Shown: one piece after another, positions 50,601 through 63,911 of the stretch | Numbering within the stretch: position 1 is the stretch's first letter | How the letters are laid out: every line of letters begins with the position of its first letter | Source of the DNA: Liolophura sinensis | Lineage: Eukaryota; Mollusca; Polyplacophora; Chitonida; Chitonidae | Length of the DNA stretch: 64,000 bases | Assembly (NCBI RefSeq): GCF_032854445.1 | Contig: NC_088303.1 | Span: forward strand, 26,855,501-26,919,500 | Direction: 5' to 3' | Notes under the pieces: model-generated | Told to the model about the DNA's origin: nothing | What the model saw: only the letters and a program-made list of their open reading frames with translations | The model's database searches: none | Program-made: the position numbers and the translations under genes

Positions 50601-53600
50601 ATCACTTTTACAGCTGCGGCCACATTATAGCAGGAGGAAATCGAGCTGAGCGAGGGGGAAACCCATGACAATCCACAAGGATCTTTGCTTTAATTTAATA
50701 AAAGAAGCTGTCTTGTATGGCATTTCAAGCAAATATTGATTTGCTGCTTTCATATAAATTGAGAAAAGGAAATTTAAGAAGAGTCTTGATTACATAAACA
50801 TAACTTATGAGACATCACACTGTTTTTTACATGCACTTGAATTTGCTATCACATGGGTCTTGTAACTGGGGCTGGTTGTTCAAAAGTGTATTTAAAGTTA
50901 AGTCTTGCATCTTAATACCACTCTTGGGTACTACAAAACTAATGGCACTTAAGTGCCGATAAATGTTAATAATAGGCTTAAGTGCCAATAGACTTTTGAA
51001 CAATCAGGCCCTGGACACATCTGTCCACTTAAGGGAGGCAACTCTTACCCCTTTCGTTTGGTCACCAGCAGCAAGTCATTTAACAGGAACAGATATAAGG
51101 ACTGTTTGCTGGGCCTGTTTTTACCAAATGGTCGCTTACTACTGGAGTCGGTAACGATTCTGGTTAGCTCGCCTTCCTTCACTAAATGTCGAGATGCTGA
51201 GACAATGGGAACTTTCTGCATAACAGATAAAACAAGTTATGACTGTAAATATTCAATACACGAAAAAATGACAACCTGCTCAAAACTCTGTATCTTACAT
51301 AATAATTCATGGCATACATTGTAAAAAAAAATATGCATGTAACTGGTTTTATTGTTTTATGTTCTTCATAATGTCTTTCACAATGTTATACTCCTTACAG
51401 CGAATGCGCTGCTCTCCTTTGCTCGCTTTACATCACTACCACCACAAGCAAATTTTGTACAGAAATCATGAATGCCAAGGTCACTGGGGTCACAGTGATG
51501 AGGAAGGAATATTTTTACTAAAGTATAAATGCATGCAAAACATAACTCTAATTAACAAATTTATTGCTCATCTAATGGTATCAATGATGTAAATGCAAGT
51601 GTAGAGGGCAGCGTGTGCTGTGAAGAGAAGCCGATGTCAAAAAAGGGACAATTTTCTACTGTCAGTCAAGTAACATTACACAGAAATTTACCTTGATCTT
51701 GAAATCAAGCTGTTTTTCAATCATGCACAACTGTTCTGTCTGTTCCATCCTCTTAGCACCTTCATTACATTTCTTCACCAGCTGCAAATAGAGAGCACAC
51801 ATTAAAAAAAAAATAAAAAGCACTATTAATTCAGTTGATTGGTTTTTTACGCGAAACCCAAGCCCATCCACAGGTTACAAAGAAAAAAGAAAAAGCACTA
51901 AAGTAACCAACACAAGATGCTGACTTTCTACCTATCAGCAGAAAGAGATAACTTTTGAGAAAATGGGAAAATTTCCATAATCCTTGAGAAAAAATTTGAG
52001 TGGGATTTGCACACAAGTTTTGGTAATTCTTTGTCCCCAAACAATGTCCTGGAAAACAGTTTTGGCTCAAGCCAAAAACATTTAACCAGATTTGTAATGG
52101 TTTTTGTACAACAGGAGGAATGAGGCAGTGTGTTTTTGACAGCAATTGTCACCTTGTTGAGAGCATCCTGAGCCTGAAGGGCCTCTTTGTGGTTCTCATG
52201 GCTCTGGTCTCTATGGCGACAGACTCCATCCATCAACAGTGGGAGCCGAGTGATTCTCTGCATGGGTAGGAGGAAGAAGGATGCCATGGGCAGACCCTGT
52301 ACCTCAGGCAGACCCTGCAGACGGATCAGGGCCTCCTTGAATGAAGGGTTGTTCTTCCTAAAACAGCAAACATTTATTTACCTGAGGTTTAATGGCCATA
52401 TTCAGGAATTTTTCACTTGCATGTATGTAATGACAGTCAGCTTTGTAGGTGGTAAAACACCAGAGCGCCTGGTGTAAAAGTACACTCTTTCGGCAAGTTT
52501 CCCACATGTGATGCATATCCAACAAACATAAGGCATATCCCATGAGTGTAGACAAGTGATCTCAAACAAACATGACAAAGATCAGTCATACCGCATGAGT
52601 GTAGACAAGTGATCTCAAACAAACATGACAAAGATCAGTCATACCGCATGAGTGTAGACAAGTGATCTCAAACAAACATGACAAAGATCAGTCATACTGC
52701 ATGAGTGTAGACAAGTGATCTCAAACGAACATGACAAACATACGTCTTATCCCATGAGTGTAGACAAGTGATCTCAAACAAACATGAAAAACTAATGCAT
52801 ACTGGTACGCCATCAGTGTTAAATGAACTCTTATAGGCACTTAATAATACAACCTAATGAGAACAGGCAGAATTGGATAATCCAAAAATTTCCAGTCCTA
52901 GGAAATATGGCAGATTATTACTTCATTAATAAATACATATTGTCCAAGAAGTAATTTTACAACAGATCAATGCTGACAGAAGATATGACCACTTTATCAA
53001 ACATGTATTACACACCATACACACTTTTCAATTAAAACCCGTCCCCTGGCTCTTCTGAAGCAGTGCTCTCATTAGCCAAGTAATCTTTGTTGACTCATTT
53101 ATTTGCTCGACTCTTTGAGCTGAAGAGATTGTGGGTAAATGAAACTGGTGCCAGGAGTAAACCTGGACCATTCATCAGGTACAGCTTTCATTTTGACCTC
53201 AATGTCCACGTGGTTTGTCAGGAACGCATAAACCACGACTAGAGTTCCAATTCAAACCAGAAGTGTTACCTGTCTCATATGAATAGTGCCAAAAGTAAAG
53301 TAAAATCACTTTCATACAGTATACTAAATACAGATCTACCTTGCTGAAATCCTGTTACTAATTTACAAGTGTACACAAAAAAAATTTACAATCAAAATCA
53401 TGACAGCTTTTGCCCCTTTTCTAACTGATGTGTACTCACAAGAGATCTGAGTAGGTCCTGTCCTGATACGTCTTGTTTGAGCAGTATTTCACATAGCAGT
53501 CAAAGTTTTCATTGGCATGCTTGATGATGATATCACTAATGTCAGATATCAGAACGTTTTCATTCCATCTAGCTTCCAGATCAGCCAAAAACCTGCAGAA

Positions 53601-56600
53601 TCAACACCAGTGGAATTTGTGATTTATTAGCAACAGTTAGCCATTTCTGGAGGCTCTGAACACCAAAAAAGGTAGGTTACTTTAGCCAACAAACATGTAA
53701 TACAGTAACTTCAACTCTTACATCCCCTTACAATGTTGACTTTAAGATAAACATATTTGCACTTACCCTATAAAATTACCATAAATTTCATCCATGACTA
53801 ACTTGCATATGAATGTAGTCAGTTATTTCACTATATGCACTTATATGTTTTTCTTAAATTTAATAGACTAGTAAAACATCCAAGAAAAAAAAACAAAAAC
53901 CTAAATACATATGTAATCATAGTGAATTAGGACAATATCATGGTTTACCATTAAAACTGATTTTATGTAACATAATTCATTTAAATGAAAAGATACACAT
54001 CCATATTGATAGCATGTATTTATTTATGAGATTGGTGTATTACAATGTACTGAAGATACACTGGGAATGGAAGCCAGCACGTCATATTAGTTATATATCT
54101 AAATGACTAATATAGATTAGTGGTAATTTAATACGATGAGGCAGATCAGTATATATAAACACTACATAAAAAGAAATCGCTGTGAATCAATTACTACTGA
54201 ACACCTAAGTGTTCTCTAATCCACTGATAATATCAAACACCTAAACTCACTTTTCGCTAGCGTCTCGGACGGCTCCAATATTAGAGAAGAGAAGGTGTTT
54301 CTGCTGTTTGGTGAGGACGGCTTTCTCCGAGATTTCTCCACACAGCTCAGGGGACATGACAAATGTGTTGATGAGCACGTTCAAACTCTTGAAGTAGGAA
54401 GCTTCAGAAGTGATGATTTCAAACATGGCCTATAGGACATAGAGAACAAGAGAATAGAGAATCATAACCTGTGTGTACTCATTGTTCTCTGTGTTAACTC
54501 TCTATAAGCATACATGTGTCTTAACCTTCAACAAGAATATCTTGACCTCAAGCTGTGTCTAGATTAACCCTCAACAAGCATATCTTAACCTCAAGCTCTG
54601 TATAGATTAACCCTCAACAAGCATATCTTAACCTCAAGCTCTGTATAGACCTCCTAATTGTGCCTGTTTGCTCGACTTTACCTGACACTGACGCTAGAGG
54701 TTAGACATTACCTTCCAATGTACATGCAAGCTAAAAAGTTATTTTCACATACAAGTTTTCAGTGGTCTTTATACTGGTCCTTACATATACTTAATTTTAC
54801 ACTTTCAATTTATTTATTTTCTTATCCCAATGGTGTTTACTCAAGAATACTTCACTTATACAAGGGCAGCCGGCATTATGGTTGGAGGAAACCGGGCAGA
54901 GCCCTTCAGACACTCACAACCATTCACATGCTGTTGCAAGACCACGTACTGCCAGTGAGGAAGCCAGCATGAGCTGGAATTGAACTTACAGCAACTTCAT
55001 TCGTGAGAGACTCCTGGGTCATCATGCCCTTTGAAGCTGCAGATAACACAGTAGTAATAGGGACCGAACAGTGTCCTCATTGGACTGACTGTCCAGGCAA
55101 ATCTTTCTGATAGACGACAGATCTGATAATGGGGCTACATTGACCCTGAGAGACATCCACCTTCTGCTTTTTTTTTTTGGCTTTACATACTTAGGCAATG
55201 AACTATAATCTGAGACTTTCTTCACTTTCAGCACAAAAACTTTGCATTACTTGCAAAATAAGTCCTTCATATGAATGAAAGATCACCTCTTCACACCACT
55301 TCAGCCTGCATTACTTCAACCATATCATGGTGAGGCTTTATTGATCTGATATTCTAGCATTAACTCAATCAAACCTCTTGTTCTTTTTTCTGTTCCTGAG
55401 TGAGATTTTCTGCCACACCACTGCTTACCACCTGGAAAAGAGACAAACTGTGAGACAATGGAACAACGTATACTGTACGATGAAGTGATACATGTCACTG
55501 TAAATCTTCTAAAGTGCTTTTTCAGTAGAATTTATGCATACCATTATCATAAAAATGATTTGTGTCAATGAAGATGCAAGCTTCATGCAACTGTGCAAAT
55601 TGCTTCTTTACACCCTATAGATAGGTTTCAAAATATCTGCTGAAAAAGTGGCTCAACAGGTTGAAGAATTAGGGTAACAACAGATTATAAAAGAGACAAT
55701 GGAACTGTGGAAAGATAAAAACACAACAGCTCTAATAGACAGATGGAAAAATTATTTCACATTCAGTTTAGCATCTGTCAAGTTTCTATTTTGTTTGATT
55801 CTGACCAATCCATCCAACTTCTTGGCCTGAATAACTTTGATAAGCATGATTAATGTCTTAGGAGAAAATCTTAACCGTTTGCATCAAAAACTATCATTTC
55901 AAGGCCTTTGTGTGCACCTGAAAGTGCATTTCTGCATATTATACTTTAGGTGAAATACAATCATGTAATACATAAACAGTGCTTCATGTATAACAAAATT
56001 CATGTCCCGGCAATGTCGTCGAAAAAAATTCTTGCCTCAGGCACTTGGCTCCACAGAGATCGATGGACAGTTCCACTAGGACTGACGGTGGACAGGAGAT
56101 AAGCACCTGGTGCATTCTGGGTCTCTCCCTCTGTCACAGAGGGAAGGCTACTCTGCTGGTTTTCAACTGATATGGTTATTGTAACTTCGGGGTTAATGTA
56201 ATCATGGCTGTGTTTTTCTGAAGCGAAAATATAAAATACTAAATACAAACAAAAAAGATTTCCTAAACTCAATTGTTCCAGTTTTCTCTTAGAATTGCCA
56301 TGCATATTCCACAATTCACTACTTACTTCTCCAGTAGTATATGCAGGGTCTCATCTGGTCCTTTGAAAGGACACTTCCAAACAATGAAATGGGTCAAAAT
56401 CATATCAAATGAAATAAAAAGTGATTTTTGACCCAAAAATTGACAAAGCCCCTGCATGTATATATTTTGTGTTTTTTAATATTCAAAATCATTGTTATGC
56501 TCTCAAACATCAAAAACTAACCAACAAATTTTTCTGTTGTTTCTTGATTACTTTTTTTCTCCAAAAAAAAAAAAAATGAAATAGACAAACGGATTTCCAG

Positions 56601-59600
56601 ATATATTCACTAACCTTGTTCCAAATAAATGTACACGTGTAAAGCCAATCTGGTTTCTGGTTACAATGCTTTCATGCAGGTATCTGCACTAAATACATGT
56701 ATATCAATGGGGTCTTCTCCAGACACAAACTATATCTTCACAAACATAAATGAAATGTTTACTTTTATTGATTGTTTGATTTGATTTGTGTTTTGCACTG
56801 TACTTTGTGAAGTTGTGAAGAATATTTCATTTATAGAACGAAGGCCAACATTATGGTGGGAGGAAACCAGTCTGAGGCCAGGGGAAACCCATCTGAAAGT
56901 TGTTGGCAGACCTATCCACATCTGAGTTTTACAACTTTATTCAAAATTTAACATTGTTTTTATTAAAAGTATACAGAATCATTTCTGATTGGCTGGTGTT
57001 AGAGATAGGCATGTCCAGGCTACATCTAGCCCAGGTTGAATTTTTTTGGTATGGCAGATTTATTCAAGAGTTATCAAAGCTGCAAAGCTTAACCCACACA
57101 GCCCTATCTCCACTGTCGGCCAATCAGTGTCGATTCTGTATCCCTTTAAGTGAGCATAAAAAATGTCCCCTACCTGAGCTTTTCCCTGCTGCTGGACTGC
57201 TGGGTTCCTCACTGAGAGCCCTCTGCCAGGACTGCCGCTTTATATAGTCTTTGTTATAATACTGGTACAGTGGCTCGCGTTCAAACCGCGACTTGTAGCG
57301 GCTCCGACACACAGACACATCCAGTTCAAAGTCCTGTATAGCAATGAACCGCAAAACTTGTGCCATTACTATTGCAACAGCAGAGAAATGATCACAGACA
57401 ATATCACATCTCACCATTATATAAACAACCAAGAAACTTAACTATTTAACCCTTCTAACAGATCGCTAGCAGGCCCTGTATATATCAAGAATGACAAGGT
57501 GGGAAACTGAACGTTTTAATGATTTGAGAAATATAGCATTTGTCCATTAGTTTTACATTCATCTGTCCTTCACAGTGCCCTGGGAGTCTCACATAGTCAG
57601 CAGAGTTCGTCCTGAAAATACCGACAATGTAAACATAATTAATCAAAACGCCAAAAGTTACTTTTCTGGACACAGAACCATTCTTTTCTGTCTGCAGACT
57701 GAAGACAATGGTGAAGACTAATCTACGTGCTGATGTTTTGATCAATTCTGTTCACCTCGTGGATCATTTCGACAGACTATCAGCGGCATATGAAAGACTC
57801 GGCCAACTCAACAAAGTACAGATGAGTGTAAAACTAACAGAAAGAAGCTTTATATCTAAAAATTGGAAAAAAACTTTGTTTCCAATCTTAATGTCCTTCT
57901 TTACACATGTATGTACATGTACAGTACAAAAATAGTGCTATGACCAGGTCTGTATAGGACTGATACGTGGGTCTGTACCCTGTGCCAAAGAGGTCACAAG
58001 TTCGCACTGTTTCCACAACAGGCTTCAGGCCAGGAAGCGTGTCCTACCTAGTACACCAGGCACTCAGAATTCCTTTAACTTTACACCTATAAACTCCAGT
58101 TTTATTGATATGGTGAAAATTCTTGAGCGGAATGTTAAAACAGATAACAGATGAGCTTCCAAGTGACGTCTGGCCTCATGAATGACACGCATGGGGTACA
58201 CTGACATGTAGTTACTGTAACACCTGCATGCATGTAGTTTCATTATGGCTACATATATCAAATGCAGAAATTCAGTCCATTTTAATCTTGCATTTGTTCA
58301 GTTATTTCTGCACAAAAAAAACCACAAAGATGACTGGTACTTGTACATATACTTACAATATCCACCTGGGCAGAGTCAGGTCTCCTTTCCTTATTCCTCC
58401 TCTTAAAATCCATCATGTTTTCAAATGGAGCGCGGACGCTGGAACTCCCACTCGCTCGACTAGGACTGTTGGATTGACAAAAACAGACAATGACAAAAAC
58501 ACTCACAGAGAAAATCAAATATCTGAATCATCTTAAAACATTTTATCCAGAACATCTGAAAATATCCAAAAAATCTGAAATTATCTAGGCGGACTTTTCA
58601 GACTGCCACCTCAAGGGTTCACCATCTTCCACTTTTTTGGAGTTACATACCAAGCCAAAGAGTACAGACACAAAACGAGCTTGTCTTGTTTGTTTGCTTG
58701 GAGTATAACATTACTTCATGTTTCATCGTTATTTCTGTCGTATCATTATGATGTCCCCTTGTCATGTTTGTAGCCGGTCAGCTGAATACTGGAATACCAT
58801 GTGCCTAAGACACATACTGTGCATGTAAGCCGGTAATGGTCACTCTTTGTACAGCACATGTACATTCACTGTATGTGAGTCTACTCACAAGATACTAACA
58901 ACAGAAACAATGAGATAAATGCAAATGAGACATTCTGATTTCATGCTGGTGTACTCTGTGTTTTTAGGGCAGGTATGGCAGAGACAGATATAATCAGCAA
59001 ACCTCACCTAGACTCTACCCTGCCCTCTCCCTGTTCCATATCAAGGTATCCTTGGCCCAAGGTCAAACCTCCTGCACCTACAGCCTCCATCTCCAAGACA
59101 GAGTCTGATGATTAAAAACACAAACACTGTTTCAATTCATGTCTGAATACATTGCTGTTTCACTTTCCTTCTGTTTCTTTTTCTTAATTTTTTCAGATTT
59201 GGTTAGTTTACATTCCTTTGATTCACAGGTTAAAGTACAATCATCATTAGGGTTCACAGATCTCATTTTATCTATTTACAAAGTCAGTGTGTTTATAATC
59301 ATGTCTGTGAGGAGTGTGATAATCCGCTAAATACCTGGCAGTGTGATAATCCGCTAAATACCTGGCAGGCTGGGTTTGTATAGAGGTGTATATATGTGTC
59401 TGTGAGGAGTGTTATAATTTGATACATACCTGGCAGTCTGGGTTTGTGTAGAGGTGTATATATGTGTCTGTAGATGTGATAATCCACTACATACCTGGCA
59501 GGCTGGGTTTGTGTAGAGGTGTATATATGTGTCTGTAGATGTGATAATCCACTACATACCTGGCAGGTTGGTCTTGAGTAGAGGTGTATATATGTGTTTG

Positions 59601-62600
59601 GGGATGTGATAATCTGCTACATACCTGGCAGGCTGGGTTTGTGTAGAGGTGTATATATGTGTCTGTGAGGAGTGTGATAATCCGCTACATACCTGGCAGT
59701 CTGGGTTTGTGTAGAGGTGTATATATGTGTCTGTGAGGAGTGTGATAATCCGTTACATACCTGGCAGGTTGGTCTTGAGTAGAGGTGTATATATGTGTCT
59801 GTGAGGAGTGTGATAATCCGCTACATACCTGGCAGTCTGGGTTTGTGTAGAGGTGTATATATGTGTCTGTGAGGAGTGTGATAATCCTCTACATACCTGA
59901 CAGTCTGGGTTTGTGTAGAGGTGTATATATGTGTCTGTGAGGAGTGTGATAATCTACTACATACCTGGCAGTCTGGGTTTGTGTAGAGGTGTATATATGT
60001 GTCTGTGAGGAGTGTGATAATCCTCTACATACCTGCCAGGCTGGGTTTGTGTAGAGGTGTATATATGTGTCTGTGAGGAGTGTGATAATCCTCTACATAC
60101 CTGGCAGTCTGGGTTTGTGTAGAGGTGTATATATGTGTCTGTGAGGAGTGTGATAATCCGTTACATACCTGGCAGTCTGGGTTTGTGTAGAGGTGTATAT
60201 ATGTGTCTGTGATGAGTGTGATAATCCTCTACATACCTGGCAGTCTGGGTTTGTGTAGAGGTGTATATATGTGTCTGTGAGGAGTGTGATAATCCTCTAC
60301 ATACCTGGCAGTCTGGGTTTGTGTAGAGGTGTATATATGTGTTTGTGAGGAGTGTGATAATCCGCTACATACCTGGCAGTCTGGGTTTGTGTAGAGGTGT
60401 ATATATGTGTCTGTGAGGAGTGTGATAATCCACTACATACCTGGCAGTCTGGGTTTGTGTAGAGGTGTATATATGTGTCTGTGAGGAGTGTGATAATCTA
60501 CTACATACCTGGCAAGTTAGTCTTGAGTACAGGTGTATATATGGGTCTGTGAGGAGTGTGATAATCCGCTACATACCTGGCAGTCTGGGTTTGTGTAGAG
60601 GTGTTCATGTGTCTGTGAGGAGTGTGATAATCCTCTACATACCTGGCAGTCTGGTTTGTGTAGAGGTGTATATATGTGTCTGTGAGTAGTGTGATAATCT
60701 GATACATACCTGGCAGTCTGGGTTTGTGTAGAGGTGTATATATGTGTCTGTGAGGAGTGTGATAATCCACTACATACCTGGCAGTCTGGGTTTGTGTAGA
60801 GGTGTATATATGTGTCTGTGAGGAGTGTGATAATCCGCTACATACCTGGCAGGCTGGGTTTGTATAGAGGTGTATATATGTGTCTGTGAGGAGTGTGATA
60901 ATCCGCTACATACCTGGCAGTCTGGGTTTGTGTAGAGGTGTATATATGTGTCTGTGAGGAGTGTGATAATCCGCTACATTACCTGCCAGGCTGGGTTTGT
61001 GTAGAGGTGTATATATGTCTCTGTGAGGAGTGTGATAATCCGCTACATACCTGGCAGTCTGGGTTTGTGTAGAGGTGTATATATGTGTCTGTGAGGAGTG
61101 TGATAATCCGCTACATACCTGGCAGGTTGGTCTTGAGTAGAGGTGTATATATGTGTCTGTGAGGAGTGTGATAATCCTCTACATACCTGGCAGTCTGGGT
61201 TTGTGTAGAGGTGTATATATGTGTCTGTGAGGAGTGTGATAATCCGTTACATACCTGGCAGGTTGGTCTTGAGTAGAGGTGTATATATGTGTCTGTGAGG
61301 AGTGTGATAATCCGCTACATACCTGGCAGTCTGGGTTTGTGTAGAGGTGTATATATGTGTCTGTGAGGAGTGTGATAATCCGCTACATACCTGGCAGTCT
61401 GGGTTTGTGTAGAGGTGTATATATGTGTCTGTGAGGAGTGTGATAATCCGCTACATACCTGGCAGTCTGGGTTTGTGTAGAGGTGTATATGTGTCTGTGA
61501 GGAGTGTGATAATCCGCTACATACCTGGCAGTCTGGGTTTGTGTAGAGGTGTATATATGTGTCTGTGAGGAGTGTGATAATCCGCTACATACCTGACAGG
61601 TTGGTCTTGAGTAGAGGTGTATATATGTCTCTGTGAGGAGTGTGATAATCCGCTACATACCTGGCAGTCTGGGTTTGTGTAGAGGTGTGTATATATGTGT
61701 CTGGGGATGTGATAATCTGCTACATACCTGGCAGGCTGTCTTGAGTAGAGGTGTATATATGTGTTTGTGAGGAGTGTGATAATCCGCTACATACCTGGCA
61801 GTCTGGGTTTGTGTAGAGGTGTATATATGTGTCTGTGAGGAGTGTGATAATCCGTTACATACCTGGCAGGTTGGTCTTGAGTAGAGGTGTATATATGTGT
61901 CTGTGAGGAGTGTGATAATCCGCTACATACCTGGCAGTCTGGGTTTGTGTAGAGGTGTATATATGTGTCTGTGAGGAGTGTGATAATCCGCTACATACCT
62001 GACAGGTTGGTCTTGAGTAGAGGTGTATATATGTCTCTGTGAGGAGTGTGATAATCCGCTACATACCTGGCAGTCTGGGTTTGTGTAGAGGTGTGTATAT
62101 ATGTGTCTGGGGATGTGATAATCTGCTACATACCTGGCAGGCTGTCTTGAGTAGAGGTGTATATATGTGTTTGTGAGGAGTGTGATAATCCGCTACATAC
62201 CTGGCAGTCTGGGTTTGTGTAGAGGTGTATATATGTGTCTGTGAGGAGTGTGATAATCCGTTACATACCTGGCAGGTTGGTCTTGAGTAGAGGTGTATAT
62301 ATGTGTCTGTGAGGAGTGTGATAATCCGCTACATACCTGGCAGTCTGGGTTTGTGTAGAGGTGTATATATGTGTCTGTGAGGAGTGTGATAATCCGCTAC
62401 ATACCTGGCAGTCTGGGTTTGTGTAGAGGTGTATATATGTGTCTGTGAGGAGTGTGATAATCCGCTACATACCTGGCAGGTTGGTCTTGAGTAGAGGTGT
62501 ATATATGTGTCTGTGAGGAGTGTGATAATCCGCTACATACCTGGCAGGATGGGTATGTGTAGAGGAGGAGGAACTCTTCCCAACAATAGACTATCACGTT

Positions 62601-62683
62601 TGACACTGTCACTCTTACTAGGACTCTCTGATGGAAACTTATCCGCTAATTTTGGCTGCTTAAGGTAACTCTCTGCCAAAGAG
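47638..62683 (-). CDS. Ephexin-family Rho guanine nucleotide exchange factor (DH-PH-SH3), 15 exons, N terminus not resolved
   Basis: Activates Rho GTPases by GDP/GTP exchange, near the membrane and actin cortex by family knowledge. Exons: 62683-62541, 59104-59008, 58465-58357, 57333-57174, 56217-56036, 55431-55375, 54429-54251, 53592-53440, 52357-52153, 51781-51692, 51215-51049, 50181-49993, 49382-49303, 48110-48006, 47801-47638. All phases agree, giving 692 visible residues and TGA at 47640-47638. Residues 1-230 are disordered, with PLYQYY near 137. DH domain about 240-430 ([28 protein letters not shown] near 389-401). PH domain about 445-605 ([14 protein letters not shown]). SH3 about 610-668 ([28 protein letters not shown]). 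The end [12 protein letters not shown] recalls the ARHGEF5/16/19 branch; the DH/PH also fit NGEF and ARHGEF26, so orthology is open. The first exon starts mid-codon, so upstream exon(s) are missing. The intron after 56036 is GC-AG. Confidence 0.95.
48160..48480. repeat. About 108-bp tandem repeat, 3 copies, in a RhoGEF intron
   Basis: The unit contains 'gcaatcacagacatgtacac', 'tatacagctgcattgtga' and 'atcatcatcatcgtcatgg'. It lies in the intron just above the first SH3 exon. Confidence 0.88.
48548..48776 (-). mobile_element. SINE family A, near full length, in a RhoGEF intron
   Basis: Reverse complement with tail, body and much of the head ('ctcctgggtgattgcgcgg'). Same orientation as the gene. 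Confidence 0.85.
50553..50680 (-). mobile_element. SINE family A, 3' half, in a RhoGEF intron
   Basis: 'tttgattggcgttttacgac', 'actcaagaatatatcac' and 'gggggaaacccatgac' follow the family order. Confidence 0.83.
51833..51882 (-). mobile_element. SINE family A remnant
   Basis: 'ttgattggttttttacgcg' and 'cccatccacaggtta' remain, with an internal deletion. Confidence 0.55.
52535..52795. repeat. 53-bp tandem repeat, about 5 copies
   Basis: The unit contains 'catgagtgtagacaagtgat' and 'ctcaaacaaacatgacaaag'. It lies in the RhoGEF intron between the exons at 53440 and 52357. Confidence 0.9.
54535..54655. repeat. About 43-bp tandem repeat, 3 copies
   Basis: 'attaaccctcaacaagcata' and 'tcttaacctcaagctctg' repeat immediately upstream (minus sense) of the DH exon at 54429. 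Confidence 0.85.
54808..55027 (-). mobile_element. SINE family A, near full length
   Basis: Tail, body and head are all recognisable in reverse ('ggaggaaaccgggcagagcc', 'agagactcctgggtcat'). In a RhoGEF intron. Confidence 0.85.
56765..56925 (-). mobile_element. SINE family A, 3' half, diverged
   Basis: 'tgtgttttgcactgtact', 'gaatatttcatttatag' and 'attatggtgggaggaaacc' in reverse order of the consensus. In a RhoGEF intron. Confidence 0.75.
59296..62540. repeat. 68-bp minisatellite, about 48 units, filling a RhoGEF intron
   Basis: The unit (plus strand) contains 'ccgctacatacctggcagtc', 'tgggtttgtgtagaggtg' and 'tatatatgtgtctgtgagg'. Read in gene sense, each unit contains CTGCCAG|GTATGTAG, the same donor sequence that ends the exon at 62541. 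The last 24 bases of that exon match the corresponding part of the unit at 21 positions. Two unit flavours alternate ('cagtctgggtttgtg' and 'caggttggtcttgag'). Confidence 0.95.
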
Positions 62684-63136
62684 CTGTAGAACAAACAAAA
62701 AAATAGAGAATTAGAGGAGAGTCAAAACCAAACTAGACTGTGGAAGTGGACACAGTCTGGCCTTTCGTGAGCATTTATCCTGTGTTCATAAAAGTTTCTC
62801 TATCTACTCCCCCCACCCCACCCCCCACCCAATGTCAACATGCTATATATTCTCCATGTACACTTGATCAGTTTGGCTGTATTCTAATGACAATTCCTCT
62901 GTTTTGTACTTTCTTCTACTACATGTGCATATATATATATATATATATACATGTAAGGAATTTTTTTTTTGATGGATATGATCAGGGTTTACCTTCATGT
63001 AAGACAACATAAGCCTTAAAACGACTATACTGGAGAAGATATACAGTAGCAAATTTGGGTAAAAAAACAAATTAGGGCAAAAAAACAAAAAAAAAAGCAC
63101 ACCAGTACATGCATCTTAGCATATTTTCCTCCTCAG
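62684..63136. other. Intronic or intergenic stretch
   Basis: Contains poly-C, a short (TA)n near 62930 and A runs. The missing upstream RhoGEF exon was not found here. Confidence 0.4.
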
Positions 63137-63325
63137 CAAAATGATAATATGAGCCTAGCAGAACTCATAAACATTCAACCTGAGGTCAAACTCTTTGGTA
63201 TTAGTCTGTTTAATCGCCTGACAAGAGATGCTGGTGGTTTATTGCCACCAATACCTCAAGAACAGTGCAGGTACCTGATGCATGTAAGATTAGTTAAAGG
63301 ATTAGTGTCCAGATTTAGCTACTGA
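63137..63325 (+). CDS. Possible plus-strand terminal exon, unknown protein
   Basis: After a good acceptor (ttttcctcctcag) the plus strand is open for 62 codons to TGA at 63323-63325, with AATAAA 60 bases later at 63385-63390. The product includes MSLAELINIQPEVKLFG and ends VKGLVSRFSY, with a balanced, coding-like composition. I do not recognise it. No upstream plus-strand exon is visible, because the preceding sequence is the oppositely oriented RhoGEF. It may be the end of a nested gene, a relic of one, or chance; a run this long has a few percent probability by chance. Confidence 0.4.
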   Translation, partial: QNDNMSLAELINIQPEVKLFGISLFNRLTRDAGGLLPPIPQEQCRYLMHVRLVKGLVSRFSY

Positions 63326-63911
63326 CCCTAATTGTAACGACTATAACCTGTTTAAACTGTATATTACCGAAAGGGCTTCTGAACAATAAAGTAAATGCCT
63401 TTTTATTCGCGTAGTACTAACATTCCTGGATTTCGCGGCAAACACATTCCCGCGAAAATAAGTGCTATCGAATAGAAAACCCATGTAAGTAATTTATTAA
63501 TGTAGCATGCGTTACAGTTATAAATTCGTTATCAAGCACTACAGTTCTAATACTTTTTCAAACATGGTAATTAGAAATATCTAATTAAAATGTATTCCGG
63601 CTTACACAAAACCCACTTAATTAATCGTCAGTTAATCTCGCTTTCTTTTACTGAGGCTTAGCTCCGTCTAAGTATCACCACAATGCGACGCTGCTGTTGT
63701 TGTTAATTCTATTACACTTCGATTCCTTTTTATTACACACAACACACTGCTTGGCTCTATGCCAAGTGCACATTATCTGTGTCGTTAGATACCCCCCATC
63801 ACGAGACAGAAGCGTTTGACTTCTGGACGGGTCTATTGTAGTTCTACGGGTGGATAGAGGTTGTTGTTCACATTGAATAAAGCAGACGGCAAATATAAAC
63901 AAAGAAACAAA

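Noticed and set aside
59299-62612. CRISPR-like regularly spaced repeats
   Set aside because: Units are contiguous tandem copies with no unique spacers, in a eukaryotic intron. It is a minisatellite.
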